This document shows, piece after piece, positions 25,409-32,734 of a DNA stretch of 36,313 nt; within the stretch, counting starts at the first letter, position 1; each line of letters begins with the position of its first letter. A model generated the notes under the pieces. It was not told where the DNA came from and ran no database searches. It was given only the letters and a program-made list of their open reading frames with translations. This stretch comes from an uncultured Lachnospiraceae bacterium. GTDB lineage: Bacteria > Bacillota > Clostridia > Lachnospirales > Lachnospiraceae. The translations under genes were made by a program, and so were the position numbers. The stretch lies in contig CAJTTU010000032.1 of assembly GCA_910579325.1 (NCBI GenBank), positions 1 to 36,313 on the forward strand, given 5' to 3'.

Positions 25409-26284
25409 ATGGAAGCATTAGCGGAGTTTTTCAAAAGCCAGGTGATCCCGTCTATTCCTTACATCCGGATCAATGATGTGGTAGAGGTCATTATCATGGC
25501 ATTTTTGATCTATCAGCTGATTCTGTGGATCAAAAATACCAGGGCATGGACTCTGCTGAAAGGGATATGTATCCTGGCGGCTTTTTATGCGGCAGCCGTT
25601 CTGTTCCAGCTGAATACCATTGTTTATCTGGTGGGACGGTCGTTAAATGTGGTAATTATTGCAGTTGTGGTAATTTTTCAGCCGGAGCTGCGCCGGGCTT
25701 TGGAACAATTGGGCCGGAAAAATATGCTGTCCGGCGTTTTTGGTCCGGACTCCTCCCGTGAAGTCGATGCTTTTACGGAGCGAACGGTGAATGAAATCGT
25801 AAAAGCTTCCTATGAACTGGGCAAGGCGAAGACAGGAGCCCTGATTGTGATAGAAAATAAGATGGCGCTGACAGAGTATGAGCAGACAGGTATTGCGCTG
25901 GACGCTGTTCTGACCAGTCAGCTGCTGATTAATATATTTGAACATAATACCCCCCTTCATGACGGGGCGGTGGTCGTCCGGGGTAACCGGGTGACTTCGG
26001 CCACCTGCTATCTTCCCCTGTCTGACAATATGCTGATCAGCAAGGATCTGGGTACCAGACACCGGGCCGGGATCGGAATCAGTGAGGTAACGGACAGTAT
26101 GACCGTGATCGTGTCGGAAGAGACCGGCTATGTTTCGCTGGCCGGAGAGGGCAGGCTGATTCACGGAATCGGCGCGGATGTCCTGAAAGCGCAGTTGATG
26201 ACGCTGTGCGAAGAGGTTTCGGAGCGCAGATCCTTCAGGCTGTGGAAAGGAAGGGGCAGAAATGAAAAAACTTCTGATCAATAA
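25409..26284 (+). CDS. cdaA: Diadenylate cyclase (c-di-AMP synthase)
   Basis: CdaA makes c-di-AMP from two ATP at the membrane, controlling potassium and osmolyte uptake and cell-wall homeostasis. This copy has 291 residues. Three hydrophobic segments fill about residues 22-90. The DAC domain shows TGALIVIE, the catalytic DGA at 185-187 and RHR at 217-219 (GTRHRAGIGISE). TAGGAG lies 6 nt before the ATG at 25409. The 3' end overlaps cdaR by 23 bp, the usual cdaA-cdaR coupling. In many Firmicutes glmM follows; here it does not. Confidence 0.97.
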   Translation: MEALAEFFKSQVIPSIPYIRINDVVEVIIMAFLIYQLILWIKNTRAWTLLKGICILAAFYAAAVLFQLNTIVYLVGRSLNVVIIAVVVIFQPELRRALEQLGRKNMLSGVFGPDSSREVDAFTERTVNEIVKASYELGKAKTGALIVIENKMALTEYEQTGIALDAVLTSQLLINIFEHNTPLHDGAVVVRGNRVTSATCYLPLSDNMLISKDLGTRHRAGIGISEVTDSMTVIVSEETGYVSLAGEGRLIHGIGADVLKAQLMTLCEEVSERRSFRLWKGRGRNEKTSDQ

Positions 26285-27557
26285 CTGGATTTTGAAGCTG
26301 TTCGCCCTTCTGGCGGCCGTGGTTATGTGGCTGGTGGTCGTGAATGACAATGATCCCCAGATTCCTTATCCGATCAATAACGTTCCGGTGGAGATCGTCA
26401 ACGACCAGGTATTTGCTGAAAATGATATGGTATACTGGGTGACGGAGGGCATGACAGTCAATATTCGTGTCAATGTGCGGCAGACTGTGACCAAGCAGCT
26501 GAAAGCTTCGGATTTTAAACTGACGGCCGACTGTACAAACTGGCATCCGGGATTTCCCACCATCCCTATCCAGGTGGAGGTGGTAAATAATAAATCTTAT
26601 TATCAGTACAGCGATATTACCCTGAGCAGTTCTTTTGTTAAGATTCAGGCGGAAGATCTTCAGACGAAGACTATGGAGGTGGAGATTCAGACTATAGGCG
26701 AGCCGGCGGAAGGGTACACGCTGGGGGCGCTGAACTGTTCGCCTGAGCAGGTGGAGGTGAAAGCGCCGGAATCTGTCATGAAACTCTTGAAAAAAGTGGT
26801 TGCTTATGTCAAAATAAAGGATGCCATGGGAGATGTGCAGGAGGTCAGCGAGCTGGTTCTGTACGATGGGAATAATGAGGTGATTGTGCCTGAGGAGTCT
26901 AAAGTGACTCTGAGCGAGACCGAAGCTACGGTGTCGGCGGAGATTCTGAAAACGAAGACGATTCCCGTGGTGGTGACGAATATCACCGGCCAGCCGGCGA
27001 GTGGGTTCCGTTTTACGGAGGCGAACTGTTCCATATCCTCTGTTACAATTGCCGGCACCAAATCCGCGATCAACGGAATTTCGGGTGTGATTCTGGATGC
27101 GCCTCAGCTGGATGTAGAAGGCGCCGCCGAGAATGTGTACGTCGATTTGAATGTGGAGGATTTCCTCCCGGAGACGGTGCGGCTGATAAACATGGAATCC
27201 AATGTTGCTCAGATTGAGCTGGTGGTAGAACAGCTGGGTGAAAAGAGGTTCTCCGTACCCACCCGGAATGTGCTGATTCAGAATCAGGCGGAAAATATGG
27301 AATATGGATTTGTGAACGACGCGATTACGGTTATGGTTGTAGGGCTGCCGGAGGATCTTGCGCTTCTGGATGAGTCACAGCTGGCCCTGTCTGTGAACGC
27401 GGACGGTCTGGAACCGGGCGAGCAGGCGGTGACGGTAGATGTCTCATTGCCGGAGACCTATGAGCTGAGAGGCGCGATTCAGACAACCCTGGAGGTCCGG
27501 GATATTCACGATGTTCAGGATGAGTCAGAGTCAGAAACGGAATCAGAGGATGAATAA
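26262..27557 (+). CDS. cdaR: YbbR-domain regulator of CdaA
   Basis: CdaR is a membrane-anchored extracellular protein that binds and modulates CdaA. The 431-residue product has one N-terminal membrane segment (about residues 8-28, WILKLFALLAAVVMWLVVV) followed by several YbbR-like beta repeats. Each has a form such as EIQTIGEPAEGYTLG and PVVVTNITGQPASGFRF, at roughly 80-residue spacing. The C-terminus is very acidic (DESESETESEDE). It begins inside cdaA and has AGGGGC close ahead. The length fits proteins with about four YbbR domains. Confidence 0.93.
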   Translation: MKKLLINNWILKLFALLAAVVMWLVVVNDNDPQIPYPINNVPVEIVNDQVFAENDMVYWVTEGMTVNIRVNVRQTVTKQLKASDFKLTADCTNWHPGFPTIPIQVEVVNNKSYYQYSDITLSSSFVKIQAEDLQTKTMEVEIQTIGEPAEGYTLGALNCSPEQVEVKAPESVMKLLKKVVAYVKIKDAMGDVQEVSELVLYDGNNEVIVPEESKVTLSETEATVSAEILKTKTIPVVVTNITGQPASGFRFTEANCSISSVTIAGTKSAINGISGVILDAPQLDVEGAAENVYVDLNVEDFLPETVRLINMESNVAQIELVVEQLGEKRFSVPTRNVLIQNQAENMEYGFVNDAITVMVVGLPEDLALLDESQLALSVNADGLEPGEQAVTVDVSLPETYELRGAIQTTLEVRDIHDVQDESESETESEDE

Positions 27558-27621
27558 AATGCATCAGGACGCAGACTCAGGGTTTGGAAAGTAAATCCTG
27601 AGCGCTCATTGCGAAGCCCCG

Positions 27622-27643
27622 GGAGGGGAGTTGCGGAACTATA
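27622..27643 (+). repeat. Leader motif copy A, upstream of ptsH
   Basis: These 22 bp are identical, in inverted orientation, to 31352-31373 in the SDR leader. The core is GAGTTGCGGAACTATA. A related ATTGCGAAGC at 27608-27617 precedes it, with a GC-rich segment between. It ends about 16 bp before the ptsH start and just before GGAGGGG. Confidence 0.8.
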
Positions 27644-27659
27644 TTTGGAGGGGTTCAAA

Positions 27660-27926
27660 ATGGTAAGTCAGAAATTAACAATCAAAAATCCCACAGGTCT
27701 TCATCTGAGACCGGCCGGAGTTTTATGTACGGTAGCGATGGAGTTCAGATCCTCTATCACGTTCCAGTATAAGCATATCACGGCAAATGCGAAAAGTGTT
27801 CTGAGCGTGCTGGGTGCATGTGTCAAATATGGAGACGAGCTGGAGTTTTTCTGTGACGGCGAGGACGAGAAGGAAGCTTTGGCGGCTGTTGTGGCCGCGG
27901 TGGAAGACGGGCTTGGGGATAAGTAA
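27660..27926 (+). CDS. ptsH: Phosphocarrier HPr (His15 form)
   Basis: HPr carries phosphate from Enzyme I to sugar-specific EII proteins. This 88-residue copy has the active His15 in NPTGLHLRPAG and the HprK target Ser46 in NAKSVLS, so it can serve both transport and catabolite control. The start at 27660 has GGAGGGG 6 nt upstream and matches the usual length; the frame opens further to 27609 without a ribosome site. No ptsI is adjacent. It follows cdaR by about 100 bp and precedes leuA by 26 bp. The short leader contains a 22 bp motif shared with the SDR gene. Confidence 0.95.
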   Translation: MVSQKLTIKNPTGLHLRPAGVLCTVAMEFRSSITFQYKHITANAKSVLSVLGACVKYGDELEFFCDGEDEKEALAAVVAAVEDGLGDK

Positions 27927-27952
27927 ATCTAGATTCAGGAGGACACAGGTTC

Positions 27953-29620
27953 ATGTTAAATTATCAGAGATATAAAAGGGTTCCTTTGATCGAACTGCCG
28001 GACAGACAATGGCCGGACCGTCAGATTGAGAAAGCGCCGATATGGTGCAGTGTGGATTTGAGAGACGGAAACCAGGCCTTGATCGAGCCGATGGTGGTGG
28101 AAGAAAAGATTGAGATGTTTAACCTGCTGGTAAAGCTGGGTTTTAAAGAGATCGAGATCGGATTTCCGGCGGCATCCCAGATCGAGTATGATTTTCTGCG
28201 TCAGCTGGTGGAGAGGAAGCTGATTCCTGACGATGTGGTCGTTCAGGTGCTGACCCAGTGCCGGGAGCATCTGCTTACCAGAACTTTCGAGTCTCTGGAA
28301 GGAGTTAAACAGGCTATCGTTCATATTTATAATTCCACGTCGACATTGCAAAGAGACGTGGTGTTTCATATGGACAGAGAAGAGATTAAACAGATTGCCA
28401 CGGACGGCGCGAAGATGGTGAAAGAATATACGGCGAAGTTTCCGGGAAAGATTTATATGGAGTATTCGCCGGAGAGTTTTACCGGGACAGAGGTGGAGTA
28501 TGCCCTGGAGGTCTGCACTGCGGTGCAGGATGTGTGGCGGCCGACCCCGGATAATAAACTGATTGTCAACCTGCCTTCTACGGTGGAGATGACGACGCCA
28601 AACGGCTATGCGGACCGGATCGAGTGGATGAACCGAAACTTTAAGGATCGGGACTGCATCACGTTAAGCGTTCATCCTCATAATGATCGGGGAACCGGCG
28701 TGGCCTCAGCGGAGCTGGCGCTGCTGGCAGGGGCTGACCGGGTTGAGGGAACGCTGTTCGGCAACGGAGAGCGGACCGGAAATGTGGACATTCTGAATAT
28801 CGCTTACAATATGTTCTCTCAGGGCATTAATCCGGAGCTTGCGATTGAGAATATCAAAGAAATCAGCGAGATTTATGAGCGTTGTACAAAGATGAATATC
28901 CATCCCCGTCATCCTTATGGGGGCAAGCTGGTATTTACCGCTTTTTCCGGCTCCCATCAGGATGCCATCAATAAAGGCGTACATGCCATGCAGGAACGGA
29001 ACAGTCAGATCTGGGAAGTTCCTTATCTGCCCATCGACCCGTCGGATATCGGCAGAGAGTATGAACCGGTGGTTCGGATCAACAGCCAGTCCGGTAAAGG
29101 CGGCGTCGCGTTTGTGATGGATACCTTCTATGGATTCAAGCTTCCGAAGGGTATGCATAAAGAGTTTGCCGATGTGATCCAGAAGATTGCCGAGGTGCAG
29201 GGCGAGGTAGCCCCCGAACAGATTATGGAGAACTTTAAGACGAGTTATCTGTCCGCCAAGGAACCGTTCAACTTTATTCGCTGTGAAACCATTGATGTGG
29301 GCGGCGAAGGCGGCGAGTCTGATACTAGGTGCAAGCTGACCTTTAAATATCGCAGCTCCATTGAGGTGGTGGAATCCGAGGGTAACGGTCCTATCGACGC
29401 GGTGCGTAACGGCATTTATAAGAGAACCGGCATCGATGTGAAGGTGCTGGATTATTCAGAACATGCGTTAAGCTCCGGCTCTCATGCTTCTGCAGCGGCC
29501 TATGTGCATCTGATGGACAACGTGACGGGCCGTGCTACCTATGGCGTGGGTGTGAGCGCCAATATTACCCGCGCTTCCCATCGGGCAATATTCAGCGCAC
29601 TGAACAGGCTGTTTGATTGA
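27953..29620 (+). CDS. leuA: 2-isopropylmalate synthase, long form
   Basis: LeuA condenses acetyl-CoA with 2-ketoisovalerate in the first step of leucine synthesis. The protein has 555 residues, the length of the LeuA type seen in actinobacteria and some Clostridia. The TIM barrel begins with the metal and catalytic motif LRDGNQ (36-41), and the divalent-metal HPHND lies at 241-245 with GNGERTGN further on. The C-terminal third (from about 430, ETIDVGGEGGESDTRCKLTF) is the leucine-sensing allosteric domain. TCAGGAGG lies upstream. No T-box or other leucine leader is present in the 26 bp to ptsH, so control is probably through feedback inhibition or the operon promoter. Confidence 0.96.
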   Translation: MLNYQRYKRVPLIELPDRQWPDRQIEKAPIWCSVDLRDGNQALIEPMVVEEKIEMFNLLVKLGFKEIEIGFPAASQIEYDFLRQLVERKLIPDDVVVQVLTQCREHLLTRTFESLEGVKQAIVHIYNSTSTLQRDVVFHMDREEIKQIATDGAKMVKEYTAKFPGKIYMEYSPESFTGTEVEYALEVCTAVQDVWRPTPDNKLIVNLPSTVEMTTPNGYADRIEWMNRNFKDRDCITLSVHPHNDRGTGVASAELALLAGADRVEGTLFGNGERTGNVDILNIAYNMFSQGINPELAIENIKEISEIYERCTKMNIHPRHPYGGKLVFTAFSGSHQDAINKGVHAMQERNSQIWEVPYLPIDPSDIGREYEPVVRINSQSGKGGVAFVMDTFYGFKLPKGMHKEFADVIQKIAEVQGEVAPEQIMENFKTSYLSAKEPFNFIRCETIDVGGEGGESDTRCKLTFKYRSSIEVVESEGNGPIDAVRNGIYKRTGIDVKVLDYSEHALSSGSHASAAAYVHLMDNVTGRATYGVGVSANITRASHRAIFSALNRLFD

Positions 29621-29668
29621 GAATGGACGACAGACAGAACTTGATGTGAGAAAGAAGAGGGCAAAATT

Positions 29669-30535
29669 TTGAGTAGAGTAGCGATCGTTACGGACAGTAA
29701 CAGCGGGATTACCCAGGCTTATGGAAAAGAGCTGGGCATTGCCGTAATTCCGATGCCTTTTTATATCAATGGCGAAGCCTATCTTGAGGATATTAATCTG
29801 ACTCAGGAGCAGTTTTATGAAAAGCTGACGGAGGGAGCGGAGATTTCTACGTCCATGCCTTCCGCCGGAGATGTGCTGGAGCTGTGGAACAGTCTGTTAA
29901 AGGAGTATGATGAGATCGTCCATATCCCTATGTCCAGCGGCTTAAGCGGCTCCTGCCAGACGGCGATGATGCTGGCGGAGGATTTTGACGGAAAGGTTCA
30001 GGTGGTGGACAACCAGAGGATTTCCGTTACCCAGAAACAGTCGGTTCTGGATGCCATCACGATGGCAGAGAGAGGCATGGATGCCGTTCAGATTAAAGAG
30101 TATCTGCTGAAAACGAAATTTGATTCTACCATATACATTACGCTAGCAACCCTGAAATACCTGAAAAAGGGCGGAAGAATCACGCCTGCGGCTGCTGCTC
30201 TGGGCACGCTGCTGCGCATCAAGCCGGTTCTTCAGATTCAGGGGGAAAAGCTGGATGCATTCGCCAAGGCCCGCACCTTGAAACAGGCCAAGACGATTAT
30301 GATTGAGGCGATTCAGTCGGACTGCAAAAACCGGTTCCATGCGGCGGAGGATGCCCATGATGTCTGGCTTCATATGGCGTATACCGGAACAAGGGAAGAA
30401 ATCGACGTATTTAAGGCCGAAGTTCAGACTGTGTGGCCGGAGCATCAGATCATGGTGGATCCGCTTTCATTAAGCGTTTCCTGCCATATCGGTCCGGGAG
30501 CCATTGCCATTACGGCTACGAAGAAGATGGAATAG
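29669..30535 (+). CDS. DegV-family fatty-acid-binding protein
   Basis: DegV (FakB-type) proteins hold a fatty acid for phosphorylation by FakA. This 288-residue protein starts with TTG behind GAGGG. The N-terminus VAIVTDSNSGI is the family signature, and STSMPS (about 59-64) and SSGLSGSCQTA (about 91-101) form the carboxylate and backbone-binding parts of the lipid pocket. The C-terminal domain ends with HIGPGAIAI, also typical. It follows leuA by 48 bp. No fakA is present, so the partner kinase must be elsewhere. A long hairpin closes the transcript. Confidence 0.92.
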   Translation: MSRVAIVTDSNSGITQAYGKELGIAVIPMPFYINGEAYLEDINLTQEQFYEKLTEGAEISTSMPSAGDVLELWNSLLKEYDEIVHIPMSSGLSGSCQTAMMLAEDFDGKVQVVDNQRISVTQKQSVLDAITMAERGMDAVQIKEYLLKTKFDSTIYITLATLKYLKKGGRITPAAAALGTLLRIKPVLQIQGEKLDAFAKARTLKQAKTIMIEAIQSDCKNRFHAAEDAHDVWLHMAYTGTREEIDVFKAEVQTVWPEHQIMVDPLSLSVSCHIGPGAIAITATKKME

Positions 30536-30544
30536 ATCAGGATA

Positions 30545-30592
30545 TTAAGGTTCCACTCACTCGCGAAGAAGCGAAATGAGATGGAACCTTAA
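30545..30592. terminator. Long hairpin between convergent degV and SDR genes
   Basis: TTAAGGTTCCA (30545-30555) pairs with TGGAACCTTAA (30582-30592), then CTCA with TGAG and TCGC with GCGA around the loop GAAGAA. It fills the 60 bp between the two stop codons, so it is probably a bidirectional terminator, although no clear T run follows. Confidence 0.55.
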
Positions 30593-30595
30593 ATA

Positions 30596-31333
30596 TTAAA
30601 TCCATCCGCCGTCCAAAGCGATGACCTGACCGGTGAGGTAATTACTCTTATAAGCCAGGTGGTAAACCAGGTCGGCAACCTCTTCGGCTTTGCCAAGCCG
30701 GCCCGAAGGGATCTCGTCGATGAGGGCCAGCAGTTCATCGTCCTCCATCCAGTGATTCATTTCCGTATCGATAGCGCCGCAGGCTACGGCGTTTACCTGA
30801 ATGCCGCTGGGGGCCAGTTCCTTGGCCAGCGCTTTGGTGAGCGCGTTGATGCCGCCTTTCGTGGCGGAGTAGGCCGCTTCGCAGGAGGCGCCCATATTGC
30901 CCCAGACAGATGAGATGTTGATCAGCTTTCCACTGTGTTTTCTGATCATGCCGGGGATTGCCAGCTTACAGCAGTTGAAGACGGAGGTTAAATTGGTGCG
31001 CAGGATTCTGTCCCAGTCTTCCGGTTTCATGTCCTGCAAGAGACCAATATAAGAAATGCCCGCATTGTTGACCAGCACGTCCGGGTCACCGAACATTTTC
31101 TGAACTTTTGCAAACATTTCTTCGCATTTTTCATAGATGCCCATATCTCCCAGGAATGTCAGGCAGGGAACCTGATAAGATTCAATATCTTTTTTGACCT
31201 GTAAAAGCATATCCTCATGGGCAGGATTGACACAGTTGATCGCCACCTGATAACCTTTTTTCGCGAATTTCACTGCGATCGCTTTCCCGATTCCCCGGGA
31301 AGCGCCTGTTACGATAACCGTTTTTTTACTCAT
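30596..31333 (-). CDS. FabG-like short-chain dehydrogenase/reductase
   Basis: This is a 245-residue SDR using NAD(P)H. Motifs are TGASRGIG (9-16), NNAG (89-92) and the catalytic Ser142, Tyr155 and Lys159 (YSATK). The end, ALDGGWI, is typical of 3-oxoacyl-ACP reductases. The start at 31333 follows AAAGGG; an open frame to 31516 continues through the leader but has no family similarity. The gene is convergent with degV and divergent from a thioredoxin-reductase-like gene. No other fatty-acid synthesis gene is nearby, so the substrate may differ from acyl-ACP. Its leader of about 145 nt holds two copies of a motif also found before ptsH. Confidence 0.9.
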   Translation of the reverse strand: MSKKTVIVTGASRGIGKAIAVKFAKKGYQVAINCVNPAHEDMLLQVKKDIESYQVPCLTFLGDMGIYEKCEEMFAKVQKMFGDPDVLVNNAGISYIGLLQDMKPEDWDRILRTNLTSVFNCCKLAIPGMIRKHSGKLINISSVWGNMGASCEAAYSATKGGINALTKALAKELAPSGIQVNAVACGAIDTEMNHWMEDDELLALIDEIPSGRLGKAEEVADLVYHLAYKSNYLTGQVIALDGGWI

Positions 31334-31351
31334 AAGTTTACCCTTTCTATT

Positions 31352-31373
31352 TATAGTTCCGCAACTCCCCTCC
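31352..31373 (-). repeat. Leader motif copy B, upstream of the SDR gene
   Basis: This is the inverted 22 bp match to 27622-27643. Read on the minus strand it lies about 19 nt before the SDR start. A GC-rich segment with CCCCGG/CCGGGG and CTGGAA/TTCCAG pairing separates it from copy C. Confidence 0.8.
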
Positions 31374-31452
31374 AAGCCCCCGGACCTGGAAGAATTTCCA
31401 GCCGCGCTGCGTCTGTAAATCCTTCCGGGGTTTGTCTGGTCTGTTGCTGTTT

Positions 31453-31468
31453 TATAGTTTCGCAACTC
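31453..31468 (-). repeat. Leader motif copy C, near the SDR transcription start
   Basis: TATAGTTTCGCAACTC on the plus strand, which is GAGTTGCGAAACTATA on the minus strand. It differs by one base from the 16 bp core of copies A and B. Confidence 0.7.
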
Positions 31469-31484
31469 GTTTCTTCTGATTTCA

Positions 31485-31513
31485 AGTATACCACTTTTTC
31501 TGAAAAAGTTATA
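31485..31513 (-). promoter_or_regulatory. Candidate SDR promoter with internal palindrome
   Basis: On the minus strand TGGTATACT gives an extended -10 (31485-31490 plus TG) with a weak -35 TATAAC (31508-31513) at 17 nt. The perfect inverted repeat ACTTTTTC-T-GAAAAAGT (31493-31509) fills the spacer and could bind a repressor or redox regulator. Confidence 0.45.
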
Positions 31514-31531
31514 CATAAACCTGCGGGGCTG

Positions 31532-31540
31532 TGCTATACT
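31532..31540 (+). promoter_or_regulatory. Possible extended -10 for the thioredoxin-reductase-like gene
   Basis: TGCTATACT at 31532-31540 is an extended -10 element. A second option, TTGATA with 17 nt to TTAAAT, begins near 31554. The leader would be 50-90 nt. Confidence 0.35.
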
Positions 31541-31627
31541 GATTAATGGAATTGATACAAGTAAGGTTTATATTTTAAATATAAAGACGGAAAACTGTCA
31601 AAATCATGAATGGAGGCTGAAATACAA

Positions 31628-32554
31628 ATGGAAAAGGAGAAACAGTACGATCTGATTATTATCGGCTCCGGGCCGGCGGGACTTTCCGCGGTTATCTATG
31701 CGCAAAGAGCAAAGCTTGATACATTAATAATAGAGAAAGAACTGATGAGCGGAGGCCAGGTAGTGAATACTTATGAAGTAGATAATTACCCTGGTCTGAA
31801 AGGAATCAACGGATTTGATCTGGCAATGAAATTTCGAACTCATGCGGAGGAGCTGGGCGCTGTCTTTGCAGAGGATGAGGTAACGGCTGTCGAGAAGTCT
31901 GAGACAGGTTTCAGGGTGGTTTGTGCCGGCCATACCTATGCTGCAAAAACGTTGATCGCGGCCACCGGAGCTGATCACAGAAAGCTGGGCGTTCCGGGAG
32001 AGGATATCTTTGCCGGGAAAGGGGTCAGCTACTGCGCCACCTGTGACGGCGCTTTTTTCCGCAATAAAACCACGGCAGTGGTGGGAGGCGGAGACGTGGC
32101 GGTGGAGGATGCCATCTTTCTGGCCCGGATGTGTGAGAAGGTATATGTCATTCATCGCCGTGACGAGCTGCGGGCGGCTAAAATATTGCAGGAACGGCTG
32201 TTTGCTCTGCCAAATGTGGAACTGGTTTGGAACAGCACGGTGGAGCGGATCCATGGGACAAATTCTGTGGAGGAGCTGGAGGTTAAGAATAAGCTGACCG
32301 GTGAAGTGAACCGGTTAAAGGCGGACGGCGTTTTTATAGCGGTAGGAATCGTTCCCCACAGCGAGATTTTCACCGGGCTGGTGGAAACGGACGAACAGGG
32401 CTATCTGATAGCTGGAGAGGACGGAACAACCTCCGTACCCGGCATTTTCGCGGCCGGGGACGTGCGGACGAAACAGTTAAGGCAGATTGTGACAGCGGTG
32501 TCAGACGGCGCAAACGCACTGGCTTCGGTGGAACGGTGGATGCTGGAACATTAA
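31628..32554 (+). CDS. trxB: Thioredoxin reductase-like FAD/NAD(P) oxidoreductase
   Basis: This is a 308-residue low-molecular-weight thioredoxin reductase. The FAD-binding GSGPAG is at 13-18, the redox-active pair Cys136/Cys139 lies in CATCDG, and the second dinucleotide site GGGDVA is at 153-158. The C-terminal GIFAAGDVR is the family ending. It moves electrons from NADPH (or reduced ferredoxin in some clostridial forms) to thioredoxin. The start at 31628 follows GGAGG by 11 nt; an ATG at 31610 overlaps that site. No thioredoxin gene is adjacent. It is divergent from the SDR gene. Confidence 0.92.
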   Translation: MEKEKQYDLIIIGSGPAGLSAVIYAQRAKLDTLIIEKELMSGGQVVNTYEVDNYPGLKGINGFDLAMKFRTHAEELGAVFAEDEVTAVEKSETGFRVVCAGHTYAAKTLIAATGADHRKLGVPGEDIFAGKGVSYCATCDGAFFRNKTTAVVGGGDVAVEDAIFLARMCEKVYVIHRRDELRAAKILQERLFALPNVELVWNSTVERIHGTNSVEELEVKNKLTGEVNRLKADGVFIAVGIVPHSEIFTGLVETDEQGYLIAGEDGTTSVPGIFAAGDVRTKQLRQIVTAVSDGANALASVERWMLEH

Positions 32555-32608
32555 TCTTACGAAAAAATTAAGATTTAGTGCCAATTCGTTCCATTGAAGT
32601 TTAAGCGG

Positions 32609-32637
32609 TTGACAAGGAAAAATTCATTTGTTATAAT
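32609..32637 (+). promoter_or_regulatory. Perfect-consensus sigma-A promoter of the NlpC/P60 gene
   Basis: TTGACA (32609-32614), a 17 nt spacer and TATAAT (32632-32637). Both hexamers are perfect. The leader is about 90 nt and shows no ydaO-type riboswitch. Confidence 0.9.
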
Positions 32638-32734
32638 GACGAAGGAAAAGTTAATAATTTTGTAACAATTTCAGCTGACAATATCATATAATAAGTGAAA
32701 ACACAACGCGCTGTAACCGTAATTGGAGGTACCA

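Noticed and set aside
27927..27952. T-box or leucine leader before leuA
   Set aside because: Only 26 bp separate ptsH and leuA, too short for either.
31334..31516. N-terminal extension of the SDR protein
   Set aside because: The region is the structured leader with repeated motifs; the Rossmann fold begins right after the 31333 ATG.
32638..32734. ydaO-type c-di-AMP riboswitch before the NlpC/P60 gene
   Set aside because: Such genes often carry one, but the leader is only about 90 nt and lacks the conserved elements.
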